Below are positions 13,192-23,652 of a stretch of 64,000 nucleotides of DNA, one piece after another. Source of the DNA: Opitutaceae bacterium (lineage in GTDB: Bacteria > Verrucomicrobiota > Verrucomicrobiia > Opitutales > Opitutaceae); NCBI GenBank assembly GCA_028284235.1, contig JANQSC010000049.1, positions 1-64,000 of the forward strand, written 5' to 3'. The position numbers were made by a program, and so were the translations under genes. Position 1 is the stretch's first letter; each line of letters opens with the position of its first letter. The notes beneath the pieces were generated by a model. That model had not been told where the DNA came from. It saw only the letters and a program-made list of their open reading frames with translations, and did no database searches.

Positions 13192-13459
13192 TTATCGACC
13201 TTCGATAGGCGCTTTCCTCCGTTGGGCGACCGGCAATTATTGCCTTGGGCCCCACTCGGGTCGCTCGCGGCGGAAAATCCGCGTCAAAAAATGTTCAAAA
13301 GCCCTCTGGGGAAACGCCGGTATTTTCCTTTGTTTGCGGGTTGCGCCATAACCTTTTTGTCCCGGATGTAATAGTTGGCGCGTCTCATGCGTTGTCTTTT
13401 TGTCCGGGCGGACGGTTTCGCGTTGGATGCGCGGAGAAATTCATCTACCTACTTGATAC

Positions 13460-13978
13460 ATGGCCAAGCCTTTGAAATGCGATTTATGCGACGAGTCCGC
13501 GACGGTTCACTTGACGCAGATAATCAACAACCAGATTCACAAGATCGACCTCTGCGAGTCTTGCGCGGAGGAGAAGGGGATCACGGACCCCAATGGCTAC
13601 TCGCTGGCGGATCTGCTGGTGAAGCCCGAGGCTGAAACCGAGGAGCTTTCGGTGTCCTTGGACGCGGCGGAGGAATGCCCGGATTGCGGCTATCCGCAGA
13701 AGGAATTCAAGAAGACGGGAAGACTGGGCTGCGAGCGTTGCTACTCGGTCTTCGCCCCTCTGCTCGGACCTGCTCTCGAGGGTATGCACAAGGGCGACAG
13801 CCACAAGGGGAAAGTTCCGGAACGGGCCCTCGAACGCAAAACCTTCGAGGATCGGCTCAACGAGCTCGAGCGCGATCTGCAAGCCGCGATCGAAGACGAG
13901 CAGTACGAGGCGGCCGCTCGGTACCGCGACGAGATCTTGGAGTTGAAGAAGTCGATTGAAACGGAGGAGCTCGCTTAG
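13460..13978 (+). CDS. mcsA: McsA-like protein arginine kinase activator (zinc-finger, UvrB/UvrC motif)
   Basis: CDLCDESATVHLTQIINNQIHKIDLCESCAEEKG; CPDCGYPQKEFKKTGRLGCERCYSVF; LERDLQAAIEDEQYEAAARYRDEI. Confidence 0.9.
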   Translation: MAKPLKCDLCDESATVHLTQIINNQIHKIDLCESCAEEKGITDPNGYSLADLLVKPEAETEELSVSLDAAEECPDCGYPQKEFKKTGRLGCERCYSVFAPLLGPALEGMHKGDSHKGKVPERALERKTFEDRLNELERDLQAAIEDEQYEAAARYRDEILELKKSIETEELA

Positions 13979-13984
13979 GATACG

Positions 13985-15118
13985 ATGCTAATCAAGAGCA
14001 TATTTGGGGGAAAGTCGGAGATGACCGAAGGCGCTGCGAAGAAGTGCCCGGTGGTCCTCATGACGCGTATCCGCTTGGCTCGCAACTTGAGCGACGAGCC
14101 GTTTCCAGGGTGGGCCAAAACGCCTCAGCGGACGCACGTACTAGAGACATGTTTGCCCGCGGTCGCGTCGCTGAACCAGATGAAACGCGGCATCACGGCC
14201 GAAGTGGAAGAACTTTCCGAGCTAGAAAAGCAGATTCTGGTCGAACGGCATTTGATCAGCCGCGAGTTGTCCGGCGCCCCGGAAAAAGCGGGAGTCGTCA
14301 TCAGCAAGGACCAGTCGGTTTCGGTGATGATCAACGAGGAGGACCACTTGCGTATCCAAGTCATCAAGTCGGGCTACCGATTCAAGCAGGCTTGGAACGC
14401 GGTCAACGGTGTCGACAGCGCTTTGGAGGACGAGCTGAACTACGCATTTTCGTCTCAAATCGGATTTTTAACGGCCTGCCCGACCAACGTCGGCACCGGC
14501 ATGCGGGCGTCCGCGATGATGCATTTGCCGGCGCTGGTGATCTCGAATCAGATGGAGAAAGTGGTTCGCGCGGTCAACCAGCTCGGGATCGCAGTGCGCG
14601 GCTTGTTCGGCGAAGGGTCCGACGCGAGCGGAAGCATTTTTCAAATATCCAACCAAACGACCTTGGGCGAATCGGAGGAGGAGATCATCAAGCGACTCTC
14701 TTCGGTATTGAAGACGATAATCGACCAGGAGATGAACGCTCGCGAGAAGATCCTCGAGAAGGATCCCAACAAGCTCTTCGATAAGATCGGAAGGGCTTAC
14801 GGGATTCTGCAAAACAGCCATTTGTTGAGTTCGGGCGAATGCATGAACCTGGCTTCATTGGTTCGCTTCGGGGTCGATTTGGAGATGTTCCCGGAGACGA
14901 CTCGCAACGTAGTCGACCGCATGTTTATCGAATGCCAGCCCGGGCACATCCAGTACCTTGCAGGTAAACCGATCGATACCAATGAACGGGATGCGTATCG
15001 ATCCGATTATCTAAGAAAACAGTTTGAGAATGTGGACAAGCCCGTATTTAGTGTTCACGCTGACCCTGCCGATGAAGACTCACCGTCTGAGGACTCGGCC
15101 GAAGGAGAAAAGGAGTAA
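13985..15118 (+). CDS. mcsB: Protein arginine kinase McsB
   Basis: VLMTRIRLARNLSDEPFPGWA; IGFLTACPTNVGTGMRASAMMHLPALV; C-terminal RDAYRS. Confidence 0.92.
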   Translation: MLIKSIFGGKSEMTEGAAKKCPVVLMTRIRLARNLSDEPFPGWAKTPQRTHVLETCLPAVASLNQMKRGITAEVEELSELEKQILVERHLISRELSGAPEKAGVVISKDQSVSVMINEEDHLRIQVIKSGYRFKQAWNAVNGVDSALEDELNYAFSSQIGFLTACPTNVGTGMRASAMMHLPALVISNQMEKVVRAVNQLGIAVRGLFGEGSDASGSIFQISNQTTLGESEEEIIKRLSSVLKTIIDQEMNAREKILEKDPNKLFDKIGRAYGILQNSHLLSSGECMNLASLVRFGVDLEMFPETTRNVVDRMFIECQPGHIQYLAGKPIDTNERDAYRSDYLRKQFENVDKPVFSVHADPADEDSPSEDSAEGEKE

Positions 15119-15126
15119 GAGAATTT

Positions 15127-17628
15127 ATGGAACCGATGAACAATTTCACACCCCGCGCCCAGCAAGTGCTCGCCCTCGCGCGTAAAGAGGCCGACCGATT
15201 TCACCACAACTATGTCGGTACGGAGCACATTCTTCTGGGCTTGATCAAGCTCGGACAAGGCGTCGCGGTCAGCGTGCTGCAGAAAATGGGGCTCGATTTG
15301 GAGACCGTTCGAAACGCGGTTGAAAAGCAAGTGGGCTCCGGTCCGGAAGGAAAGTCGTCAGGAAGCATTCCCTACACGCCGCGTGTAAAGAAAGTGCTGG
15401 CATTGGCGGGCAAAGAAGCGCGGGCGTTGAATCACAGTTACGTGGGCACCGAGCACATTCTTCTCGGACTGCTTCGCGAAGGCGAAGGCGTGGCGGCACG
15501 CGTGCTCAAGTCGCTCGACGTCGACATCGAGCGCACCCGCAACGAAATCCTCCGCGAGCTGGATCCCCAGTTCTCCGGCGAAACCGAAGAGGCCATCGCC
15601 TCTCCGCGTGGACAGGCCGGCGACGAGAAAAAGGAGACGAAGACGCCGGCGTTGAAAGCCTTCGGTCGGGATTTGACCGAGCTCGCGAAAAACGGAGAGC
15701 TCGATCCGGTCATCGGTCGCAAGCCCGAGATTCGTCGCGTGATACAGATTCTCTGCCGCCGCACGAAGAACAATCCTGTTTTGATTGGCGAAGCAGGCGT
15801 GGGCAAGACCGCGATCGTGGAAGGCCTCGCTCTGGAAATCGCGAGCGGAGTTATCCCGGAAATCCTCGTGGACAAGCGAGTCGTGACCTTGGACTTGGCT
15901 CTGATGGTCGCCGGCACAAAATACCGCGGCCAATTCGAAGAGCGCATCAAAGCAGTCATGGACGAGATCAAGCGGGCTGGAAACGTGATCATCTTTATCG
16001 ACGAGCTGCACACCATCGTCGGCGCTGGAGCGGCGGAAGGCGCCATGGACGCGTCGAACATTTTCAAGCCGGCGCTTTCGCGCGGCGAGTTGCAGTGCAT
16101 TGGAGCGACGACTCTGAACGAGTACCGCAAGTACATCGAAAAGGACAGCGCCTTGGATCGCCGTTTCCAAAGCGTGCAAGTCGACGCGCCCAGCATCGAC
16201 GACACGATTCTGATTTTGAAAGGGATCCGCCAGAAGTACGAGGAGCACCACAAAGCGGTGTTCACGGACAAGGCTCTCGAAGCGGCGGTCAAACTCTCCG
16301 AGCGGTACATTACGTCTCGGTACCTTCCGGACAAGGCGATCGACATTATGGACGAAGCCGGGTCGAAGGCTCGGATCGCGTCTTTGGCGCGTCCGCCAGA
16401 AATCGAAGTTCTGACCACGGAGATCGAAGAGGTCTGCGCTCGCAAGGAGGAGGCGATTAGCAAGCAGCATTTCGAAGAGGCGGCGAAGTTCCGCGACGAC
16501 GAAAAGCAACTGCGCTCGAAGAAAGACAGCGTTCTCGAAGAGTGGAAGAAGAACCGCGAGGAAACTCGAATCACGGTCGACGAAGACGACATGATGAAGG
16601 TGGTCGCGGACTGGACCGGCATTCCACTCACACGTATGGAGAAAAAGGAGACAGAGCGGCTCCTGCAACTGTCGACTGAATTGCAAGAAACGGTGATCGG
16701 ACAGGACGAAGCGTGCTCGACTATCGCCAAAGCGCTGCGAAGAAGCCGCGCGGATTTGAAAGATCCGAACCGTCCGATCGGGGCGTTCATGTTCCTCGGC
16801 CCAACAGGTGTCGGAAAGACTTTCCTCGCTCAGACGTTGGCCGAGAAGATGTTCGGCGATCGTGAATCAATCATTCAAGTCGACATGTCCGAGTACATGG
16901 AGAAGTTCTCCGTTTCCCGCATGATCGGCTCCCCTCCGGGCTACGTGGGCCACGAGGAAGGCGGGCAGCTTTCCGAGCAGGTTCGCCGCAAGCCGTATTC
17001 CGTTGTGCTATTCGACGAAATCGAGAAAGCGCATCCGGATGTCGTGCAGATCATGCTGCAGATTTTCGAGGAAGGGCGATTGACGGATAGCCTGGGTCGC
17101 GAAATCGATTTTCGAAACACCATCATCATCATGACTACCAACGTCGGGGCCGCCGCGATCCAGCGTCAGTCCAAGATGGGATTCGGCGCCGCCAAGAGCA
17201 TGGGCGACGACTACGAGTCGATCAAAGAGAACGTCATGGACGAGGCGAAAAAGATCTTCAAGCCGGAGTTCCTCAACCGGATCAACGACTTGATCGTCTT
17301 CCACAGCCTCGCGCGCGACGATCTCTTCAAGATCGTCGATCTGGAAATCGCCAAACTTCAGAAGCGGCTTACCGAAAAGAAGATTACGCTGCGCCTGACC
17401 GACGACGCGAAAGAGCTCATCATCGACAACGGCTACGACGAAAAGTACGGCGCGCGGCCGCTGAGACGTTCGATCGAGCGCCTGCTTGAAGACCCGCTGG
17501 CGGAAGCGCTGCTTTCCGGAGAAGTCAACGAGGCGGATGCCGTCGTCGTGGATCGAGACGGGGATGCGCTCACATTCAAATCGGAGGACTCCGCGGAGAT
17601 CGCTCCCTCGGAATCCGAGTCGTCTTGA
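15127..17628 (+). CDS. clpC: ATP-dependent Clp protease ATP-binding subunit ClpC
   Basis: [49 protein letters not shown]; Walker [16 protein letters not shown] and [19 protein letters not shown] motif between AAA domains. Confidence 0.97.
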   Translation: MEPMNNFTPRAQQVLALARKEADRFHHNYVGTEHILLGLIKLGQGVAVSVLQKMGLDLETVRNAVEKQVGSGPEGKSSGSIPYTPRVKKVLALAGKEARALNHSYVGTEHILLGLLREGEGVAARVLKSLDVDIERTRNEILRELDPQFSGETEEAIASPRGQAGDEKKETKTPALKAFGRDLTELAKNGELDPVIGRKPEIRRVIQILCRRTKNNPVLIGEAGVGKTAIVEGLALEIASGVIPEILVDKRVVTLDLALMVAGTKYRGQFEERIKAVMDEIKRAGNVIIFIDELHTIVGAGAAEGAMDASNIFKPALSRGELQCIGATTLNEYRKYIEKDSALDRRFQSVQVDAPSIDDTILILKGIRQKYEEHHKAVFTDKALEAAVKLSERYITSRYLPDKAIDIMDEAGSKARIASLARPPEIEVLTTEIEEVCARKEEAISKQHFEEAAKFRDDEKQLRSKKDSVLEEWKKNREETRITVDEDDMMKVVADWTGIPLTRMEKKETERLLQLSTELQETVIGQDEACSTIAKALRRSRADLKDPNRPIGAFMFLGPTGVGKTFLAQTLAEKMFGDRESIIQVDMSEYMEKFSVSRMIGSPPGYVGHEEGGQLSEQVRRKPYSVVLFDEIEKAHPDVVQIMLQIFEEGRLTDSLGREIDFRNTIIIMTTNVGAAAIQRQSKMGFGAAKSMGDDYESIKENVMDEAKKIFKPEFLNRINDLIVFHSLARDDLFKIVDLEIAKLQKRLTEKKITLRLTDDAKELIIDNGYDEKYGARPLRRSIERLLEDPLAEALLSGEVNEADAVVVDRDGDALTFKSEDSAEIAPSESESS

Positions 17629-17669
17629 CGGCGTTGACGCCCTCAATTCAACCGCGTCAGTTAAATTTC

Positions 17670-17699
17670 AAGCCGCGAGGCAAATCTCGCGGCTTTTTT
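17670..17699 (+). terminator. Rho-independent terminator of mcsA-mcsB-clpC
   Basis: AAGCCGCGAG-GCAAAT-CTCGCGGCTTTTTT. Confidence 0.88.
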
Positions 17700-17789
17700 G
17701 AATACGAACCAGTCAATCGTCCGTAGTACCTACCTAGCAACCATTCAATTCGTGAACCTCTCTCTTCCCACGAAAACAGATTGGACTAG

Positions 17790-20700
17790 ATGAACAGATC
17801 ATATGCATGGGCCGCGATCGCGGCAGGGGCGCTCCTGGCCGTAGTTTGGCAGGCGCGAACTCCTGATCGGGTCTTTGAGGGAAATCGAGAAACGGGGATC
17901 GATACGAACGGCGTTCTAGAAGGACGATCGTCCCCGCAGAAAGAGAAAGCAAACGAGCCGCTTGCGTCCAAGTCGGTTCAGACAATCGGGGAGGTCTTGG
18001 AGCCGACGGGTCGCTACAGCCAGAGCCCGGTGCGGGACAAGCGGGTCGAATTCGATCCAAATTCTCCCGGCCGAGCCACGGTCTACTACCTGCTCGAAAC
18101 CGAGAGTCCAAGGTCGCGATTCACGTTTGTGGAGGAAGTTTATTCGATCGAGGACGACGAGCCCGAGCTCATTGTGCAGCACGCGGCGACCGGGGACGAA
18201 ATAATGCTCGACGCAGACCCGGCGCACGTGGACGCGGCGGCGCTGGCCGATTTTTTGAGCGAGATCGATGGCTACGTATCCTGGCGATCGCGACTTTCGA
18301 GCTTTGTTCAAATCAAGTTGAGGCGTCCGAGTGTTGAAAGCTATCTGGGGACGATCGAGCAATTGAGTAGTTTATTTCCCAATACAACCGTTTCGCGCGA
18401 CGACCTGTACTTTACGTCTCAAACTCCGAGCGAGTACGAAGCCGCGCTGCATTGGCATTTGGATCAGATAAAGGCTCCGGACGCATGGGAGTTCGAGACT
18501 GGAAGCGAAAGCGTCGTCGTGGGAGTTATCGATACAGGCGCCCAAACCGGTCACCCGGACCTTGAGGACAACATTTTTATCAATCCCGGCGAAATTGCCG
18601 GCAACGGGATCGACGACGATTCGAACGGATTTGTCGACGATGTCAGCGGTTGGGACTTTCTCGACGACGACGCGATTCCCAACGATTTGACGGGGCATGG
18701 AACGCACGTGTCCGGTCTCGCCGGGGCGACTGGAAACAACGGGATCGGAACCGCCGGCGCCGCTTGGAATATAAAAGTACTGCCGTTGAAAGTGGGCGAC
18801 TCGACTGGACTTTCGAGCTCGGCGATCGCGGAGGCGCTTCGGTACGTATCTAATTTAGAAGGAGCGGGTATCAACATTGTCGCGACGAACAATTCGTATG
18901 GGTCGAGCACACCAAACAACGTGGCGCGCACGGAGATTCAGAATCACGAGATCGCGGGGATCCTGTTCGTCGCGGCGGCTGGAAACGACGGAGAGGACAT
19001 CGACGCCCAGGGGAATTCGCAGTTTCCTGCCGGCTTTCCCGAAGACAATGTCATTTCAGTCGCTAACTCGACACAGGGCGACGATCTTGATTTCGGTTCG
19101 AATTTCGGGAGTGAGAGCGTCGACCTGGCTGCTCCTGGCAAGGAGGTGTATTCGACCTATATCGGCGGGGGCTACAACTTTCTGACCGGCACATCGATGT
19201 CGTCGCCGCTAGTGGCGGGGGCTGCTGCCCTTTTGGCGTCGCATGATCCGGATCTCACCGCGTCGCAGATAAAGCAGCGATTATTGGATACAGTCGATCT
19301 GGACGACAGCCTGGATGGATTGATGGTGTCGGGAGGGCGACTCAATTTGCTCGCCGCTTTGGAGCCGAGCCTGACGGGTCACGATATCGAAGTGGCAAGC
19401 CATTCCGGGCATGTCGTTCTCGTTCCGGAAACGGGTTTCACAGTCGAATTCGATGTAGCGGCGCTCGACGAAGCAACGGTGAGCGTTCTACAATTTGACG
19501 GCCCGCAGAGTGTCACTATCGAACCGACTGGAGACGGATTGTTTGAAATGGTGTTCGATCAGGAAGGAGCGTATCGATTCCGCTTCCTCTCGGAACTCGG
19601 CGGGATCTCCCGGGAAATCGAAAAACTGGTAGTCGTGGGAGATCCGGAAGACGTGCGAGACGGACTGATGCACTCTTGGGAAATGGAGGGGACCGGAAAC
19701 ACGCTCGTGGACAGCGCGGGATCCGGAAACGCCACCTTAGTCGGAGCGACCCGAGTCGACGCGCCGCTCGGAGGCGGAGTCGATTTCGACGGGACTGCGA
19801 GCTACGCCCAATTCAACTCGGGTGTCTCGTCGCTTGTGACGCTGTCGGCGTTCGTGCGCTCGGACAACTTGCTATCGAGCCCCCATCCTCGAATTATCAA
19901 TACGCCCGATTATTATCTCTATTTTTCAACCCGCGGAGCAGTCGATATTCCGGACGGCAACTCCAACGTCCTAAAATTCTACGCCAATCGGACGGAGGAG
20001 TTTGGCGTCTGGAATTCGGAACCCGACTCTATCTACGAAGATGAGTGGCTGCATGTGCTAGCCACGTACGATAGTAACAATAACTCGAATACGCCAGTTT
20101 TGTACATTAACGGCGAGAAGCAAGTGACGCGTCTGCAGGGCGAGCCGGTAGGGACGCAGACTCAAACCGGAGGCGAGTCCTTCTTGGGCGACCGAGCGGC
20201 TGAAGATCGAGCCTGGGACGGGCAAATGGACGAGGTGCGGATCTACAGTCGGATTCTGTCCGATTTGGACGTTGGCCTTCTGGCGGCTCGATACGCCGCC
20301 GGCTATTGGGACGATTATTCGATCGAGGTCGTTGAGGATTCGGATACGGGCGAAGTCCTCTCGCTTCGGCTTGTAGATACGAGCGGGGGAAATCCTGCTG
20401 GAGTATTCGACTGGAGCATTGTTTCGGGAGGCGGCGCGATCACGCTGGGAGAGAACGGCGCGAGCGAGATCTCGGTGACCTCTTCGGGCTCGGTCAATGC
20501 GAGTATTGTCTTGTGCGCGGGGAGCAGTTTGGGAACGCGGTACTATCAGTACAATTTGGTTTCGGACCCACCGGAAATCGAGGCGGGCGTCTATGTGGGG
20601 TCCACTCAAAACGGAGGTCCGGTTTGGGTCGAAGTGGATGAATCACTTTCAACCGGGTATATCACGATTTTAGATACGACGGCTGGATTCGATCGCCGGC

Positions 20701-21977
20701 GGGAACCGATTTCCATCGACGTATTCGGATCCTTTACGACATCCGAGTCTTTGACTCAGGGAATAACGGGTCGAATTGACGGGGGAATGTCGGGCGAAGT
20801 CGACAGCGTGGGGCTCACTTTTTCAGGCGAGCAAGTCATACCGCTATCCGCAGTATCCGATTTCGAAGGACACTACTCGGGTGGATTGCTAGCGGAAGGT
20901 GGCGAACTGGTCGAGCTTCTCGCGCTGGGCAGCGGGCAGGTTTTCGCGTGGCTCTACGGTTCGGAGTTGGACATTGGGCGAGGAACCATTACCGATACGG
21001 GCGAGTTCTCGTTAGAGACGGAGCGCGGCTCGCAATTCGAAGGGACGATTGACGAAGAGAGCGAATCGATCAGCGCTACACTCGCGATCGACGGTGAAGT
21101 GAAGGCGGTTTTCCTGGGCGACAGCGCGGCGGACGCGGATAATCGCTATGTCAATTTGTCGACTCGAGGCTATTCCGATTCGGGCGAGCGTGTCCTCATC
21201 GGTGGATTTGTTATTTCAGGAAGCGAACCGCGCCGGTTGCTGCTGCGCGGAGTCGGCCCGGACTTGGAGTCCCGAGGAGTCGCGAACTTTATCGAAAATC
21301 CGGTGCTCAAACTCTTGCAGGGGGGAGAAGTGATCGCGGAAAACGAACGTTGGGGCGACGCCGCAAATTTGGCGGAGCTCGTTGAATTCTCTGAGCAATC
21401 GGGCGCTTCGTCGCTGCCTTCGGGGAGCAATGACGCGGCGATGTTGGTGGACTTGGATCCGGGGCTCTATACTGCGTTCTTGGAAGCGAATGGCGATCCG
21501 GGCGAAGGCTTGTTCGAGGTCTTCGACTTGTCGGGCGAGCCCGATCCCGCTTTGATCAACGTTTCCACTCGCGGCTATGTTGACGGAAATCAAACCAATC
21601 TCATTGCCGGTTTCGTGATCACGGGAACAGAGCCAAAACGCGTGTTGGTTCGCGCCGCGGGCCCGTCGTTGTCCGATCAGGGAGTGCAGGAGCCATTGGC
21701 CGATCCAATTGTCGCGATTTATTCGGCATCCGGGCAGATCGCGTCGAACGACGACTGGAGCGCAGACTCGTTGCCGATCGTTGAGGGGGCGTCGGTACAG
21801 GGCCCCGCCAAGGCGCTGAGGGAGGCGTTTGACGCGTCGGGCGCGTTCGGGTTCGAGATTGAATCGAAAGATTCCGCCATGCTGATTTGGCTGGAACCTG
21901 GCCTCTACACGGCGATTGTGAGCGGAGTCGGCGGGTCGAGCGGGATCGCGTTGGTGGAAGTGTACGAAGCTGACTAG
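17790..21977 (+). CDS. Secreted subtilisin-like (S8) serine protease with LamG-like domain and two C-terminal repeat modules
   Basis: Asp VVVGVIDTGAQTGHPDL, His GHGTHVSGLAG, Ser LTGTSMSSPLVAGAAALLA; LamG-like SWEMEGTGNTLVDSAGSGNATLVGATR...; N-terminal hydrophobic segment. Confidence 0.93.
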   Translation: MNRSYAWAAIAAGALLAVVWQARTPDRVFEGNRETGIDTNGVLEGRSSPQKEKANEPLASKSVQTIGEVLEPTGRYSQSPVRDKRVEFDPNSPGRATVYYLLETESPRSRFTFVEEVYSIEDDEPELIVQHAATGDEIMLDADPAHVDAAALADFLSEIDGYVSWRSRLSSFVQIKLRRPSVESYLGTIEQLSSLFPNTTVSRDDLYFTSQTPSEYEAALHWHLDQIKAPDAWEFETGSESVVVGVIDTGAQTGHPDLEDNIFINPGEIAGNGIDDDSNGFVDDVSGWDFLDDDAIPNDLTGHGTHVSGLAGATGNNGIGTAGAAWNIKVLPLKVGDSTGLSSSAIAEALRYVSNLEGAGINIVATNNSYGSSTPNNVARTEIQNHEIAGILFVAAAGNDGEDIDAQGNSQFPAGFPEDNVISVANSTQGDDLDFGSNFGSESVDLAAPGKEVYSTYIGGGYNFLTGTSMSSPLVAGAAALLASHDPDLTASQIKQRLLDTVDLDDSLDGLMVSGGRLNLLAALEPSLTGHDIEVASHSGHVVLVPETGFTVEFDVAALDEATVSVLQFDGPQSVTIEPTGDGLFEMVFDQEGAYRFRFLSELGGISREIEKLVVVGDPEDVRDGLMHSWEMEGTGNTLVDSAGSGNATLVGATRVDAPLGGGVDFDGTASYAQFNSGVSSLVTLSAFVRSDNLLSSPHPRIINTPDYYLYFSTRGAVDIPDGNSNVLKFYANRTEEFGVWNSEPDSIYEDEWLHVLATYDSNNNSNTPVLYINGEKQVTRLQGEPVGTQTQTGGESFLGDRAAEDRAWDGQMDEVRIYSRILSDLDVGLLAARYAAGYWDDYSIEVVEDSDTGEVLSLRLVDTSGGNPAGVFDWSIVSGGGAITLGENGASEISVTSSGSVNASIVLCAGSSLGTRYYQYNLVSDPPEIEAGVYVGSTQNGGPVWVEVDESLSTGYITILDTTAGFDRRREPISIDVFGSFTTSESLTQGITGRIDGGMSGEVDSVGLTFSGEQVIPLSAVSDFEGHYSGGLLAEGGELVELLALGSGQVFAWLYGSELDIGRGTITDTGEFSLETERGSQFEGTIDEESESISATLAIDGEVKAVFLGDSAADADNRYVNLSTRGYSDSGERVLIGGFVISGSEPRRLLLRGVGPDLESRGVANFIENPVLKLLQGGEVIAENERWGDAANLAELVEFSEQSGASSLPSGSNDAAMLVDLDPGLYTAFLEANGDPGEGLFEVFDLSGEPDPALINVSTRGYVDGNQTNLIAGFVITGTEPKRVLVRAAGPSLSDQGVQEPLADPIVAIYSASGQIASNDDWSADSLPIVEGASVQGPAKALREAFDASGAFGFEIESKDSAMLIWLEPGLYTAIVSGVGGSSGIALVEVYEAD

Positions 21978-22053
21978 ACTGAAGCTGGGTCCGAGTTCTC
22001 ACTCGTATCGGAGGGGTTGCATTCTGCGATTCGCGTCCTATTGCTTCTGCCTA

Positions 22054-23112
22054 ATGTTTGTCGACGAAACCAAAGTAAAAGTCCAAGCGGGTGACGGCGG
22101 GCGCGGCTGCGTTAGCTTCCGCCGCGAAAAGTACGAGGCGTTCGGCGGACCTAATGGCGGCGATGGCGGAAAAGGAGGCGACGTCATTCTGGAAGGATCC
22201 AACAACGAGAACAATTTGACTCGCTACCGATTCCAGCCGCACTGGAACGCGGGCCGAGGGGAGCACGGACGCGGATCGGACCAAAGTGGCGCTCAGGGCA
22301 AGAACTGCATTATCACGGTTCCGCCGGGCACTGTCGTCGTCGATATCTCGACGGGCCAGATTGTCGCTGAAATTCTCGAGCACGGGGAGCGGAAACTGCT
22401 TCTGGAAGGTGGAAACGGTGGCTGGGGAAACAAGAAATTCAAGAGTTCGGTCAACCGCGCCCCGAGGAGGGCCAATCCTGGGGAGCCAGGGGGGACAGGC
22501 GAATACAAGCTCATTCTGAAGAGCATCGCGGACATCGGACTAGTGGGCTATCCGAACGCGGGCAAATCGACTCTAACCAGTATGATTACCAACGCCCACC
22601 CGAAAGTGGCCGCTTACCCGTTCACGACGCTGCATCCTCAAATCGGGGTGATCGAGTATCCGGATCGTTTCCAGAGGCTCCAGCTCGCGGATATTCCGGG
22701 GTTAATCGACGGGGCGAGCGAGAATCGGGGTTTGGGGCACCGGTTTTTGAGGCATATCGAGCGCTGTTTTTTGCTCACTCTCATAATCGACATGTCCGGG
22801 ATCGACGGTCGCTCGCCCATGGACGACTACGATCAGCTCATCGAGGAGCTGGGAGCCTACGACGCGTCCCTTCTGGAGAAGCCTAGGTTGGTGGTAGCCA
22901 ACAAGATGGACGAGGACGCGTCCTTGGAGAATCTGCAGAATTTTCGCGAAAACCGGTCGGTTTCCATCCAGGCCATCTCCTGTTTGACTGAAGAGGGGCT
23001 TCCGGAGCTCAAAGAACTTCTATGGGAAAAGGTCTCTGCGGCTAAAGCTAGGGAAAAAGAAGCCGAGAATTCAAGTAGCGGAAACGCGAACGACGACTCA
23101 GCAACTATCTAG
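22054..23112 (+). CDS. obg: GTPase Obg
   Basis: MFVDETKVKVQAGDGGRGCVSFRREKYEAFGGPNGGDGGKGGDVIL; G1 GYPNAGKSTL. Confidence 0.96.
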   Translation: MFVDETKVKVQAGDGGRGCVSFRREKYEAFGGPNGGDGGKGGDVILEGSNNENNLTRYRFQPHWNAGRGEHGRGSDQSGAQGKNCIITVPPGTVVVDISTGQIVAEILEHGERKLLLEGGNGGWGNKKFKSSVNRAPRRANPGEPGGTGEYKLILKSIADIGLVGYPNAGKSTLTSMITNAHPKVAAYPFTTLHPQIGVIEYPDRFQRLQLADIPGLIDGASENRGLGHRFLRHIERCFLLTLIIDMSGIDGRSPMDDYDQLIEELGAYDASLLEKPRLVVANKMDEDASLENLQNFRENRSVSIQAISCLTEEGLPELKELLWEKVSAAKAREKEAENSSSGNANDDSATI

Positions 23113-23132
23113 CAACCCGATAAACCCGCAAT

Positions 23133-23645
23133 ATGGCCAGTCTTAAGCCACTTATCATGCGAGCCAATCGCCTTTTGGGAGCGAGCTTGGTGGAGCAGGG
23201 GCTTGTCTCGATCGATGATCTAGACGAGGCCAACGAACGTTTGGGCGAGCTCGTGTCGGCGCAGTCGAACGCGGTGCAGGTCAGCCTGCTCAGCATTCTC
23301 ATTTCGGAAAAGCAAGCTCTCGACGAGAACGCCCTGCTCGAATCGCTCGTCGAAGAGCACGGTCTCGGGTTGATCGACGTGCGGGATGTCGACCTGGCCG
23401 ACGATGTGAAGGCGTCGCTGGACTCGAAAGTTTGTTGGGCCACGCTCACGGTTCCGTTCGACCAGATTGAGGACATGACCTATCTGGCCACATCGTTTTA
23501 TTTGAGCCCCGCAGTTCGGACTTACTGGGAGGAACGCGTTGAAGGCGACATCGTCTGGTTCGCGACCAGTCTGGAGTCGGTGACCGGGTTTCTCGAGAAC
23601 TTCGACTCGAGCGCGACCAACGCGGCGTTAGGAGCGTCCAACTAG
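23133..23645 (+). CDS. Stand-alone GspE/PilB N-terminal-like (MshEN-like) protein
   Basis: [28 protein letters not shown]...[32 protein letters not shown] resembles T2SS E-protein N-terminal domains; directly upstream of a PilB/GspE gene. Confidence 0.6.
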   Translation: MASLKPLIMRANRLLGASLVEQGLVSIDDLDEANERLGELVSAQSNAVQVSLLSILISEKQALDENALLESLVEEHGLGLIDVRDVDLADDVKASLDSKVCWATLTVPFDQIEDMTYLATSFYLSPAVRTYWEERVEGDIVWFATSLESVTGFLENFDSSATNAALGASN

Positions 23646-23652
23646 CACGGCT

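Noticed and set aside
15358-16790. 442- and 450-aa minus-strand ORFs
   Set aside because: Antisense to clpC; artefact.
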